A DNA stretch of 64,000 nucleotides. It comes from Poecilobothrus nobilitatus. Lineage: Eukaryota; Arthropoda; Insecta; Diptera; Dolichopodidae. Under the pieces are notes generated by a model. It was not told the origin of the DNA and did no database searches. It worked only from the letters and a program-made list of their open reading frames with translations. The position numbers and the translations under genes are program-made. Below are positions 1-11,300 of the stretch, piece by piece. Numbering within the stretch: position 1 is the stretch's first letter; each line of letters begins with the position of its first letter. Location: NCBI GenBank assembly GCA_947095535.1, contig OX352774.1, forward strand, positions 211,594,965-211,658,964. Direction: 5' to 3'.

Positions 1-3000
1 TGACGATTTCTGCCGTTAATCGTTAAATTAGGACAAGCTCAGATGACTGATAATGAAAGAAATCAAGAAAAGAAAACGATGGGATAGGGAAACATACATA
101 CTATTAAAGCCGCAATACAACATATCAAAAATTACCATAGAATGGAGTTAACAAAGTAACGGAAGATACAGTCAGCAATAAAAAAGTTTAATATAAGTAA
201 CTGTTGAGCTTCCGGTTCTATTTTAACCACTAGCGTATTTAATTATTGAAAATACAGCTGGTATCTCTAAGTCAAAATTAAAATAAACTTTTCTCTAAAA
301 TCTTTAATTTTACGTTATAATGTTCTTTTTTTTCGCTGTAAAAGTTTACTAAACATACAATTCTAATATTAACATTTATTTTCAAGTATCCTCAATGAAA
401 ACTGTAAAATAGCAGTTAATAACGTCGACTCAAATCAATACATGTACATATAAAATTATAATTGAAAATTAAGAATAAATGAATGAAATAAAAAAGGAAA
501 AAACGAATTTTCATGATAAATAATTTTCTTCTTTATTGATTTATTTTCTTTCTCTTTTTTTTTTCAAATTTTTGTTTATTTTTATTTTTTTATTATTTTT
601 TTTTTTTTTTTTTGTTTTGCCTATACATACTTTATTTTCTTATTTTTAATAACTTTTTTTTTTAATATACAATTTTTTTTTTTTGTTTTTTTTTTTTTTT
701 CTTTTTTATATTTTTACATATAAGAAATATTAGATATATATATATATTTGTATAATATATATAAATGTATAGTGTATGAGGAGTTTTTTATTGGTGACAA
801 AATACTTAATACTTAAAAAAATAAAAAGAAAGCAAATAATTTTGATATGAATTAATTAGAATAATAAAGAAATTAGAGTGGACCGATTTATTTAACCAGT
901 TATTTAATTTTCAAATAACTGGTTTAATGTGCCCTATATAATATTTAATATTAAAATTTCATATTCAAATATATTAAGTTTACATTAAAAATAATTTAGA
1001 ATTAAGAAGTTGAAATTAAAGAAAAATTAAAATTTAAAAACTCATTGGCCGGCAGGTTAAATGTCCGCCTTCCCGCAAATTCTTTAAATTCTTTAAGTAA
1101 TAGAAGATGCAGATTAACAACTAAAATTGTAAATTGAAAAAAATATGGATTCGCAATATACCAGTAATAAACTGGGTATGAGACTACCCTTTGTCTTTTA
1201 AAAAGTACTTATGCGATTCTTTTTATTTGAATCATTTTTTACGACTTTTATTTTATTTGAAAAATTTGCTAAAATTTAATTAATTTTTGTTTTACATTAG
1301 ATTTTAATTAAAATGTAAGATGTATAATATATATGAATAGGTATAGATAGATAAGATGAATATCTGGGTATATTCAAAATATAACAAGGTTTAAACTGAA
1401 ATACAAAAAATCTGACACAAGTGGTTTTCGTTGTCTTTATTTGTGAAAAACTTTTAAGAAAAACTTAACAGAAAGTATAGTACAAATTAAATTTTGTTTT
1501 TGGTGCCTTTATTAGATAAAAATTATCCATGTCAATTTGTTTTTAAGTAACTACGATTTAATAATTTTTACATCTTTTCCGTACAAAATAGTTTTCTTTT
1601 GTGTTTTATAAGCTCAAACATTTAGAGATTCAAACAGATCACATCTTTGAATCAATTAATATAAATTTCTTCTAATAACTTTCATTCTCTTTGTCATCTA
1701 TTTTGGAACACGTGATATATTGCATGAAAACAACAAAAAATATTAATTTTGTTTACTCATTTCTTTTACGTACATATATTTGTACGAAACTTCGGTCCTT
1801 TTATAGAAATTGTAGGACATTATTGGATAAGAATCACTTGACAGGGTTAAATTTCAATTAGTAGTAGTGCCAGACAAATAAAATTAATTTGTTAATTATA
1901 CCATCATACAGAAAAAAATATGAGAATTAATAAAAATAATAAATAAATAGTACTTAAATCATCATCATTTAATTTTTATAAATTCTTAAAGTTTTATTAT
2001 GTAAATTTAATTTTTAAAGAAAATCAAAAACCAAAAATCCTATAATATCTAAACGAAAAAAAAAAAAGAAATATTTTATGTAGAACACCCTGTATACACA
2101 TACATTTCTTGATTCACTTTTTTTTTTTTTTCTTTTTGCAATTAAATCTCTAACTATATTAAATATTATTTTATATAGATGTATTATACATATATATAAA
2201 TACATACATAATATATAATATATATAAAGTTATAAACAACTTTTAATTTTTAATTTATTTATAATAAATTTCTTAACTCAAAATTTAGTTAAATTTTTTT
2301 GAATATTTAAGTTGTTGTTTTTTTTTTGTTATCTTTATTAAATTTTAAGCATTAATATTTTGTGTAAATAAATAGAAAATAAAAAAAACATTATGTTTAT
2401 TTTTTGTACCGCACTAATTTTAATATTATAAATTAATTATTATTTCACTAAGTTTTCTTTGATTTTTAATTTTTTTTCGATATTTTTTTAGAAATGGCGG
2501 TGATTAGTTTACAGTTTTGTTTGGTTTTTTTTTATGTTATGATATGACTGTCGAAAAACAACCGTTATAAATAATGATAAGATTTTTGATATTTTTTTAA
2601 CATTTTTTCCGAGAATTTTTTTTTGTTTTTAATGTACTTAGACTAAAATTTATATATATATATATTTTTTTTTGTTTATTTTTACATTTACAGATTTTTG
2701 GTTTGATTATTTACAATGACATATGGTTTTACTTTTTTCGCTTTTTTTTTTTTTTGTTATTTTATTATTTGTATATTTGTATTATTTGTATTATTTTTAT
2801 TTTTTTTTACAATTTTGCTTAAATTAATTGCAATAAAAGTTATTCCAAGAAAAATTATCGCTTTTACCTTTGATTATTACAATTAATAGCTTCTTAATAC
2901 TTAACATTTTTGTAAAATTATGATTATGCAGTTTTAATGATATGATCCTGTTACTGTTATTTAGAAAGGATTTAACGATTTATGATAAGACAATTTCCAA

Positions 3001-3469
3001 TTTATCTTATTTATAAAAATTATTTTTGGGAATTGAGAGCCAAAATTTATAATGGAATATTTATGTAACATCTAAATTCTAATTCATAAGAAAAAAGATA
3101 AAAATGTTTAACAGGAAGATGTTTGAAATGAGAGACAGAGATAAAACTCGTGATATACTAAAGTGTATACTAATATTAAGTTGTTCGGACAATACGATTA
3201 ACTAGTAATATTATATTGAAATATTATAAATCCTTCCTTTAATTACTTTGTTAGATTGATTAAAAAAGGAAAAGGATATACAACGTTAAATTTATTAAAA
3301 AATATTAAAAAAATTAAAAATAAAAGTAAAAAAAATTTCGATGTCATAATCGGATGTTATAATTATTATAAGGTTATAAGGTAAATATTAAAGCTTTGTT
3401 TTGGTTTGGAAAATTAAAAATTTTATAAAAATAATTACATAAAATAACTTTTGAAAATTTCAAATATTT

Positions 3470-3652
3470 TGTTTTTTTAGTTTTAGTTTTTTTATGTACA
3501 CATGAAAGTACACAGCCCTTCCTTTTCCAGACGTGGCCGTAAATATCGTAAAGAGGAATTATTTTTACGACGTGTGTGGCATTCGAACCCACACTCCTTC
3601 TGTGTTTACACCGAATTTCATATGCTCTAACTCACAAGGCCACCGAGATCCC
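3470..3652 (-). mobile_element. tRNA-derived SINE, family 2, copy a
   Basis: On the minus strand it starts GGGATCTCGGTGGCCTTGTG, has a B-box-like GGTTCGAATGCC, then a hairpin GTCGTAAA / TTTACGAT, then a tail region ending in A-rich sequence. It aligns by eye with 34627-34822 over head, hairpin and body. tRNA-like head, A and B boxes and A-rich tail are the hallmarks of a pol III SINE. The hairpin arm differs from copy d by an apparent paired change. Confidence 0.75.
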
Positions 3653-4731
3653 AATTTAAAATATCCATTTAATTTCAATTTAATTATAATTATTTTTTAG
3701 TTTTAAATATTTTTCAACTTTTCGTTCAATCATAAAAGAAAACATGTATTTTATATTTTTATTTTTTTTAATTAATTATCTAAGTAATTGTATAAAAAAA
3801 AACCATAATATTGTATATTTAAACAATTAAATAATAATAAATCGATTATTCTTTTCTTGGAATAGTTAAATTGAATTTCAATTAAAATTTTTATCGTTTT
3901 CAACATTTTATTAAATATTATTTTTGAAATATTTTTTTTTTTTTTTGGTTTTTTTTCTGTAATTTAATTTTAATTTTTACAAAAGCAAGCAAAATAAATT
4001 TGTTTTTATCAATTGAAATTTATATTAATTTTTTTTTTTTTTCATTTTTCTTTATTAGATTTTTTTAGCTTTTTTATCACTTGCATCATTCACAGAAAGC
4101 ATATTTTTTTTTTTTTAATAAATTTTTATAATTTTATTCAGATTAAATGATAAATTTATATATTATAATTTGTATTATGTTTATTTATATAATTATTTAG
4201 ATTTTATTTTTACATAATAATAATATTATATTAGCTATATACTTACAAAACTAATTAATAATTATTTCAACTAATTTTAATATATTTATGTATAATGTAT
4301 AATAATATTATGTATTTTGTATTATATAATATGAAAAATATATTTATTTTATTCTTATGAAAAATAATAATTTAAAAAAAATCAATTTTAACAAATTATA
4401 TTTAATTTTTTTTTTAAAGTTTTTATTCCATTCACGGCAGCATTCAGAATTTTCATTCTTTGATATTAAAAATTTAGTGCATACTTTCAGGCGCTCGCAT
4501 GCTTTTTATTATGATTTTAAAGTTTTTTAATTTTTTTTTTTTTGTTTAATACAATTGAATGAAAATGCTATTTTAAAAAATAAATTATAATATTATATAT
4601 TAAAGATGACTTTAAATATCATAATTTGTTTTAATTTAAAAATTAAGTGAAAGTGAAAAGAAAAAGAATAAAAGTAAAATAAGTTTAAGAAAATGGATTT
4701 AAAATATTTTAAAATGTTATTTTATTTTTTT

Positions 4732-4766
<35 letters not shown>

Positions 4767-5799
4767 AAACAATAAGTAGTTATGTAAAATGTATCAATTT
4801 GAAAATGGTTTTAAAACGAAATAAGTAGCTATTTATTATAAAAATCGTAATTATTAATATAATATATTAATACTTTTATAACATTATAGGTGTTAATTAT
4901 TCATTTGTTCAAAAAAAATCATCAAATTTAAAGATTTCACTAAAAGAATAATAAATTTACAAAAATTATTTACATTAAAATGTAATACTAATTATATTAT
5001 ATAATTTATTAATAAATTATAATTATATGAAAAAAAGAATTCATTCTATATATATATTAATATATTAATAATTTATTTTGAAAAATTAATTAAAATATTA
5101 TTTTTTATACAATTTGTATACATGTATATTTTTATGATTTTAATATTTTTTGTTTTGTTTTTTTAATATTTATTTTTACAACAATTTTTTTGTTTTTTTT
5201 TATTTATTTATTTAATTATATTAATAATAATATACAATAATAAAACATAATATCTAACCATCTATAAAATATATATTAATAATTTCAACTGAATTTTTTT
5301 TTTTTTGTAGTTTTTTATTTTTTTTTTGTTTATTTTTTTTTTTTTTTTAATAAATATGTATATAGTATATTATGTATATATAGGTATAATAATATAAATA
5401 ATTTTTTTATATTAATTTTTTATATTTCCTATATTTATTTATTTACAATTTTTCTTTTAGATTTATTTATTTTTTTTTTTTTTGCTATAATAAATTTTGG
5501 ATTAATTTTTCATTTAATAAAAGATATTTAAAGAAAAATAAAAGAAAATTTTAATAGAAAAATTTAAAATGGATTTTTTTTTTTTTTGTTATTTAATAGT
5601 GTTTTACTGAAAGATTTTCGAAATGTTTAAACGAAAACATATAAAGATGATGGTTGGGTTTAAGACTATGAGTCTACGGTAAATTTAAAAAAATTCGAAA
5701 ACTTTTTTTGCTAGCTGTATTTTAATATAAATTGTATTTCCCTTTTGATAGTTTTAATTTTTTGTTTATTCCCCTGCCATATTAATATGACAAAAAAAT

Positions 5800-5953
5800 T
5801 GTACACATTCTTTCCATTCTAGGTATGATTGTATATATTGAAATGTCGTAAGGGGAAACTATTATTACAACGTGTGTAAAATTCAAACTCACACTACTTT
5901 AGTGTTTATAGCATATTTCATATGCTCGTACCCCACTAGGTTACCAAAACTCC
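5800..5953 (-). mobile_element. tRNA-derived SINE, family 2, copy b (degenerate)
   Basis: Minus-strand copy starting near ccaaaactcc at 5944-5953. The order of the tRNA-like head (TAACCTAGTGGGG), a decayed B box and the GTTGTAA...TTACGAC arms matches copies a and d, with many substitutions. The distal tail is not recognisable, so the lower boundary is approximate. Confidence 0.65.
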
Positions 5954-6754
5954 ATTAAATTTTTTTATTCTTGATTAACAACGCTTAAAACTGGTATTTA
6001 TATTCTCTATTCGAAGCGACTGCGTTATATTGTAGGGAAATTCGAAATATTAATTTCTTATCAGATTCATAAGAAACATAAAGTTTTTGTATTTTGTAGT
6101 TTCGTCTAAGTGTCATATTGGAAAGGAAATGCATCTATAAAAAGAAAACTTTTTAGTACGGGTATTTCAATACTAAACATTGGGTTGATAGAAAGTATAA
6201 GTCTTGGGAGGGCTTTGGTAAACCAAAATAAAAAGAATTTGAAATATTTCGAATGATTTATTATAATATTATTAAATCGTATAAACCTGAAAAAAAATTA
6301 TAGGATACCAGTTCAAGAAAATTATATATTTTTTTTGTAGTAGGTAGTAAAGCTTTTAAATATTTAATAAGTTCTATTTGAAAAAAAAAAAAATTGTTTT
6401 AAAAACAAATTAAAGGATAAATTTTAATAAAATTCCAGTGTTTTTTTTTTATATAAAATATAATTTTCTAAATTGGTTATGGTTCTTTCAAAAAAAATTT
6501 TTTTGGTAGGTATATATAATTATTTGTTAAAAAAGGAAAAAAATAAAAAAAATACATAATAAATAATATTTTTATTATGTATAAGTAAATTGGTAATAAT
6601 TTTTCTTTTCATCTTATCTTAAATATTATATTCTATTATTTTAGTATATTATTCTTTTTTTATTTTTTTTTTTTATATTATTTATTTATTTTTTTTTTTG
6701 TCTTAAAAATTTACTAAATATTTTGATACTAAATTACCCTTTGGGAATGATTTT

Positions 6755-8352
6755 TCATCTTTTCACTCTTAATATTTTTGCTACTGTTGTTACCTCTGTT
6801 ATTTTTTCTGTTGTTGTTGTTAATTTTTTTTCTGTTATTTTTGAAACGCTTGCTTTTGACATTTTTATACTTTCATTTAAATTATAACTTTTACTAATGC
6901 TGTTATTAATACTGATGATATTGTTACTGTTGCTCTTTTTATTATTACTACTGCTGCTGCTGATGCTGATGTTGTTGTTGTTATTGCTATTTTTACTTAT
7001 ATCATTACTATTGAGAAGTATTTCACTATCATTATTGCTAATAACGGTGGTGATAGTATTATTATTATTGTTGATATTATCATCATTTTGATCTTGAAAT
7101 TTTTTATCGGTGGAAATGGTTTTGAAAATAATGTTTGAATACCAGGTCCTAGGTTGATTTGTAGAATTTGATATAAAATTCATAAGTTTGTATCTATTAT
7201 TGCCATATTCATTTTTTTGTAAATTTTGTAATGATATTGATGATGAAGAAGATGATACAATTGATAATGATGATGATGTTAAAGATGATGAAATATTTTT
7301 TGATATCCTTTTAGATGTATTTTTTTCTAATATTTTTTCTAATTCAAATAAAGTTGATGATGATGATGATAAAAATGTTGGTTTTACTATTGTTTTTGTT
7401 GATGATGATGGTGATGACAATGTTGATGATGATTTAAATAATATTGTTGTTGTTGTTGATGATATCACAACTGGTAATAATAGAATATTTTTCACTAAAT
7501 TAACACTAATCAAATTTAATGTTAACATTATGAAAATATGAAAATTCATTCGTAAAAATTGTATTAATTTTATTATATGAAAATTTATTTTCTCATATAA
7601 TATAAATGATATACGTTTAAATATTTGAATTAAAAATAATATTAAATTATTATTATTATCATTAACATCATCATCATCATCATCATCATAATCATTTTCA
7701 TCTATATTATAACAATCATTATCAATATTAGTAATATTTATTACTGTATTATTATTATTTTCATTATTAATAGTTAAAAAATTATTAAGTAATTTTTTAC
7801 TGTCACAACAGTAACCAAATATTATTTTATTATCATTTATAATTATTTTTATTATTTTTGTTATTATTGTTGATTTTATCATGATAACAGTATTTCCTAT
7901 AAATTGTTTATTTAATTTTATTGTTGTTTCATTTTCATAATATTCTTTTTGTTGTTGTTTTTGTTGGCCAGGATAATGATGATAATATGGAATAGAAAAT
8001 TTCCCAAGGTTATTATTAATATTTGCAAAATTATGTTGATGATTGTTAATATTAATGCTGTTAGGTGACATTATCAATATTTGTGGTAAATTGATGCTAT
8101 TTTTTAATGTTGCGGTATTTTTTGATATTTTGGGTAGAAATTTTGTTGTTGGAATTGATGTTTTTGTATTTAACCACCAAAATGATGTTGTTATCAAAAA
8201 TAATGTTGATGATTTAATTCCATCAAATGGTCTACTTAACCAATATAATGTTGGTGTTAATTTATGATATGAATTTATTGAATATCCTGATGATGCTTTA
8301 TTATGAAAAGCACCTGGGGGATGACGTACTGATGGCGGTTGATTTGTATCGC
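6755..8352 (-). CDS. DIP terminal exon: membrane-proximal segment and long low-complexity tail
   Basis: Acceptor taactag at 8353-8354, then an open frame of 531 codons to a stop at 6755-6757, entered in phase 1. It begins GDTNQPPSVRHPPGAFHNKA, then SINSYHKLTPTLYWLSRPFD; PPGAFHN matches the family C-terminal region. After about residue 415 the sequence is Asn-, Ser-, Thr- and Ile-rich, with an Asp run (residues 585-591, about 7669-7690), Gln and Ser runs, and one hydrophobic segment, FHIFIMLTLNLI through LLLPVVI, at about residues 633-659 (7461-7543). The last residues (AKILRVKR) are basic, so there is no C-terminal GPI signal if the whole frame is used. The first 50 or so residues are well supported; the rest is supported by the long open frame. 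Confidence 0.85.
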
Positions 8353-11300
8353 CTAGTTACAAATTTTTTATTTTATTTTTTGTTTTTTTTTTTGTTGTTG
8401 TTATTTTTGGTAATAAAGAAAGAAAAGGATAAATTATATTCATAAATTATTTCATTTATTGTATATGTTTGTATTATGTGTTTATTTAATAAAATATTAT
8501 TATAATAAATAAAAAAGAATAAAATAAATAAAAAAATAAAAGTAAATAATACTTTGTGGATTCTAAGAAAAAAAAAAAAGAAAAAAAAACAGGATCATAG
8601 TGTTCAAGTTTTTTTTTTTTTTTGTATTATGAAATTATGTGAAATATTTTGGTAACACCGTTGGGAACCTTTTTAAATATGAATCATTCATTAACTTTTT
8701 ATATTATACATATATTTTGTATATAATTTAATATTTACAGGAATGTATATACATTTATTGTATGTATATATTTTTGTAATTTTTATGAAATGGCTATTAT
8801 AATTATTTTATATAATATAAATATTTGGTATACCTTGGTTTTTTTTTTGATGTAATGAAAAATATATTTTCTAACTTTATTAAATGGAATGAAAAGGATA
8901 ACAAAAAAAAAAAGTAGAATTTTAAATTATAGGTTTTTAAAGGCGAACATTTTACAAAAAGACTACAAAACTTATTTTAGAAATTGTTATTATACTATTA
9001 AATCAATAGAGACTTTCATCAGTTTTAAAGAAATCTCAGTATATATATAAAAAGAACGCTTAACTACATAACAATCGTGCAAACACATAATATTTGATGT
9101 TTCAGTTTTATATTTTATTTACAAAAATTTTGCACTGCTCTCTAAAAATAACAAATTTTCAATCTTTGACCCGTAATACCTTTTAACAAGAAATACAAAC
9201 AAATTTTTTAAGGAAGCTTATGCTAATTCTGTAACACATCCTTACTCTCAAAATTTCTATGGTCTAACTAAAAATTTTTCGATATGGAAAGATGTGGAGG
9301 AACCAAAATAATCAAAATTTTAATAAATTTGCTGTCGTTTGATGATGAATAATATTAATCAGAACTTGAGATATAAGCATTTAACAAAAAAAAAACATTT
9401 TTTTCAAAATTGAGGGGCTATATATTTCTGGGTGGTTGATAAGAAAAAGTTGTAAAGTTTTTAATCATCATGATTAAAATTTAATTGATCCGTTTTAAAC
9501 TGCCGACGTGTAGAAGTTGTGTAAATAGCTGACGGGCAGACAGAGTAAAATTAATAAAGAAATTTTCAATCAATTTAAATTCAAAAAATTATTAAATTTT
9601 TTTTTTGAAATATAATGCTAAAAATTAGGAAAATGTAGATTTTAAATTGATTATATATTTTTTTTTTTGTGGTAAATTAGATAAGGGATTAAATTTTAAT
9701 AATTAATTTTTTTTTATTATTATTTTTAATTATTTAATAAATTAATTTTTGGAATTAATATTCTATATATAGAATTTATTATTAATTTGGATATTTGATT
9801 GGAATTAATTTAATTAAATTTTATGAAGAATAAAAGGAACATGCATACATTTTTTTTTTTTAATTAAAATGAATTATTTGAAAATTTCCGAAAGAATAAT
9901 TTTTGGAAGGTTTTTTTTTTGTAATTGTGTGTTTTTTTTTTTTTGTTTTGTTAATTATAATTGTAATTTAATTTTATGTGGTTTCAATTATTTAACAAAT
10001 AAAATAAAATTTTAAAATTTATATCGTTTATATTTAAGAATTTAAGTTGTTTAATAGTTTTAATTAAGTTTTGATTTATTTCAAAGTGTCCTTTATTATA
10101 ATTATCATTTAAAACAAAGTTTTTTTTTATTTTAAGCAATAATCAACTTTTAATAAGAGCCTTATCTTTTAAAAATTATTTAGCTCTAGAATAACAATAT
10201 ATCGTATTATTTCTTATAGTAATAACTGACACAATATGCCCTGAAATGAAAGTTATTAATGCATTTTAAATATAGAATTTAAATAGCTTCATCATAATTA
10301 TTTTGGCTTAGGGGGTCTAGTGGGTAATAGCGTAATAATAATTTCCTCTTACAGCATTTACAGTCACTCAAATCTAGAAAGGAACTGCTGTGTACAATTT
10401 CCTTGTCACATTTATGTGGCAGGAGAATAAACTAAAAAAAAAAAAATAACAAGTTTTGTAACAAGTTGTAAAAACAAGTTTTCTTTTTGGTAAATATTTA
10501 AAGGATTATCTGATTTTATTGTGTTAAAATTAATTTCCTTTACTTTCAACTCGATCCTGGTTTTAAAAACAAAGTCCAAAGATACACAATAATCTTTAAT
10601 TTTTTATACTTGAATATTTTTAATCTTGACAAAGAAAAATTGAAATAAAATAAATGAATAAAAATTGGTACTATAATAATTTGTAATATAAAAAATAAAG
10701 AAAAACAGAACAACAGGATCTAACTTTAAAAAAAAAAACATTTTAATGGCGAAATATATCTGTAGAACCTAATATTTATAAACATTTATTCCAAAATATT
10801 ATGTAAAAGTTTTACAAGTTTCTGATTTTACGACTACCTACTTAACTTTGTTTTAGAAAATATTTTAAATAAAATTTACTGTTCGGCTAAATTCAATTCA
10901 TATCCTAAAATCCTATGTATAGTCATATTGAATAAAAAAAAAACAACTTCAGAAACAAATCTTCTAATTAAAAATCCACCAAAAATTTTCATTTATTTTA
11001 TTTCGAGATAAAAAAAGTTAGTATATTTGTTTTTCTTCTGAAAATGGGAATAGGATTGGGATATTATTCTGATGAAAAAAAAATCTCAAGTGTGCACCCA
11101 TGCATTGAAAATGTATTTTTAAAAATGAAAATAATGAAAATAATTTTAATTTAATTAATTAAAAAAAAATACTAAAACTATTAGACCACTATTTTTACCA
11201 TTAGAATTAAAAAAAAAAATAAGAAATAATATAAAAACAAAACAAAGACTATATTTGAAAATAATAAAATAAAATTAAACAAAAATATGGAAAAACTTAC

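Larger units (their letters stand above)
1..6754. other. 3'UTR and downstream DNA of the DIP gene
   Basis: Extremely AT-rich DNA downstream of the minus-strand stop codon. No exon with plausible splice sites or conserved peptide was seen on either strand. It contains two tRNA-derived SINE copies (about 3470-3652 and 5800-5953), many T runs (longest about 28 at 4733-4760) and alternating TA tracts. Candidate minus-strand AATAAA signals lie as close as 6681-6690, but the motif is expected by chance here, so the polyadenylation site is not called. A lone CACCCTGTATA motif near 2087, like a MITE end, has no partner nearby. Confidence 0.6.
8353..11300 (-). other. DIP intron (2948 bp)
   Basis: Intron between stalk exon 2 and the terminal exon: donor GTAAGTTTTT, acceptor taactag. 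It holds a copy of the dispersed repeat R (about 9080-9560) and an internally deleted SINE (10305-10446). Nothing else was recognised. Confidence 0.75.

Noticed and set aside
6675..6695. AATAAA polyadenylation signals on the minus strand after the stop codon.
   Set aside because: The hexamer occurs constantly in this base composition, so no site can be chosen without transcript ends.
6897..7541. Plus-strand frames of 64 and 117 codons (Leu-rich, and Asp/Val-rich).
   Set aside because: Antisense shadows of the trinucleotide-repeat-rich DIP terminal exon.
8043..8445. Two overlapping plus-strand frames of 72-74 codons.
   Set aside because: Antisense to the start of the terminal exon and its acceptor; no independent support.
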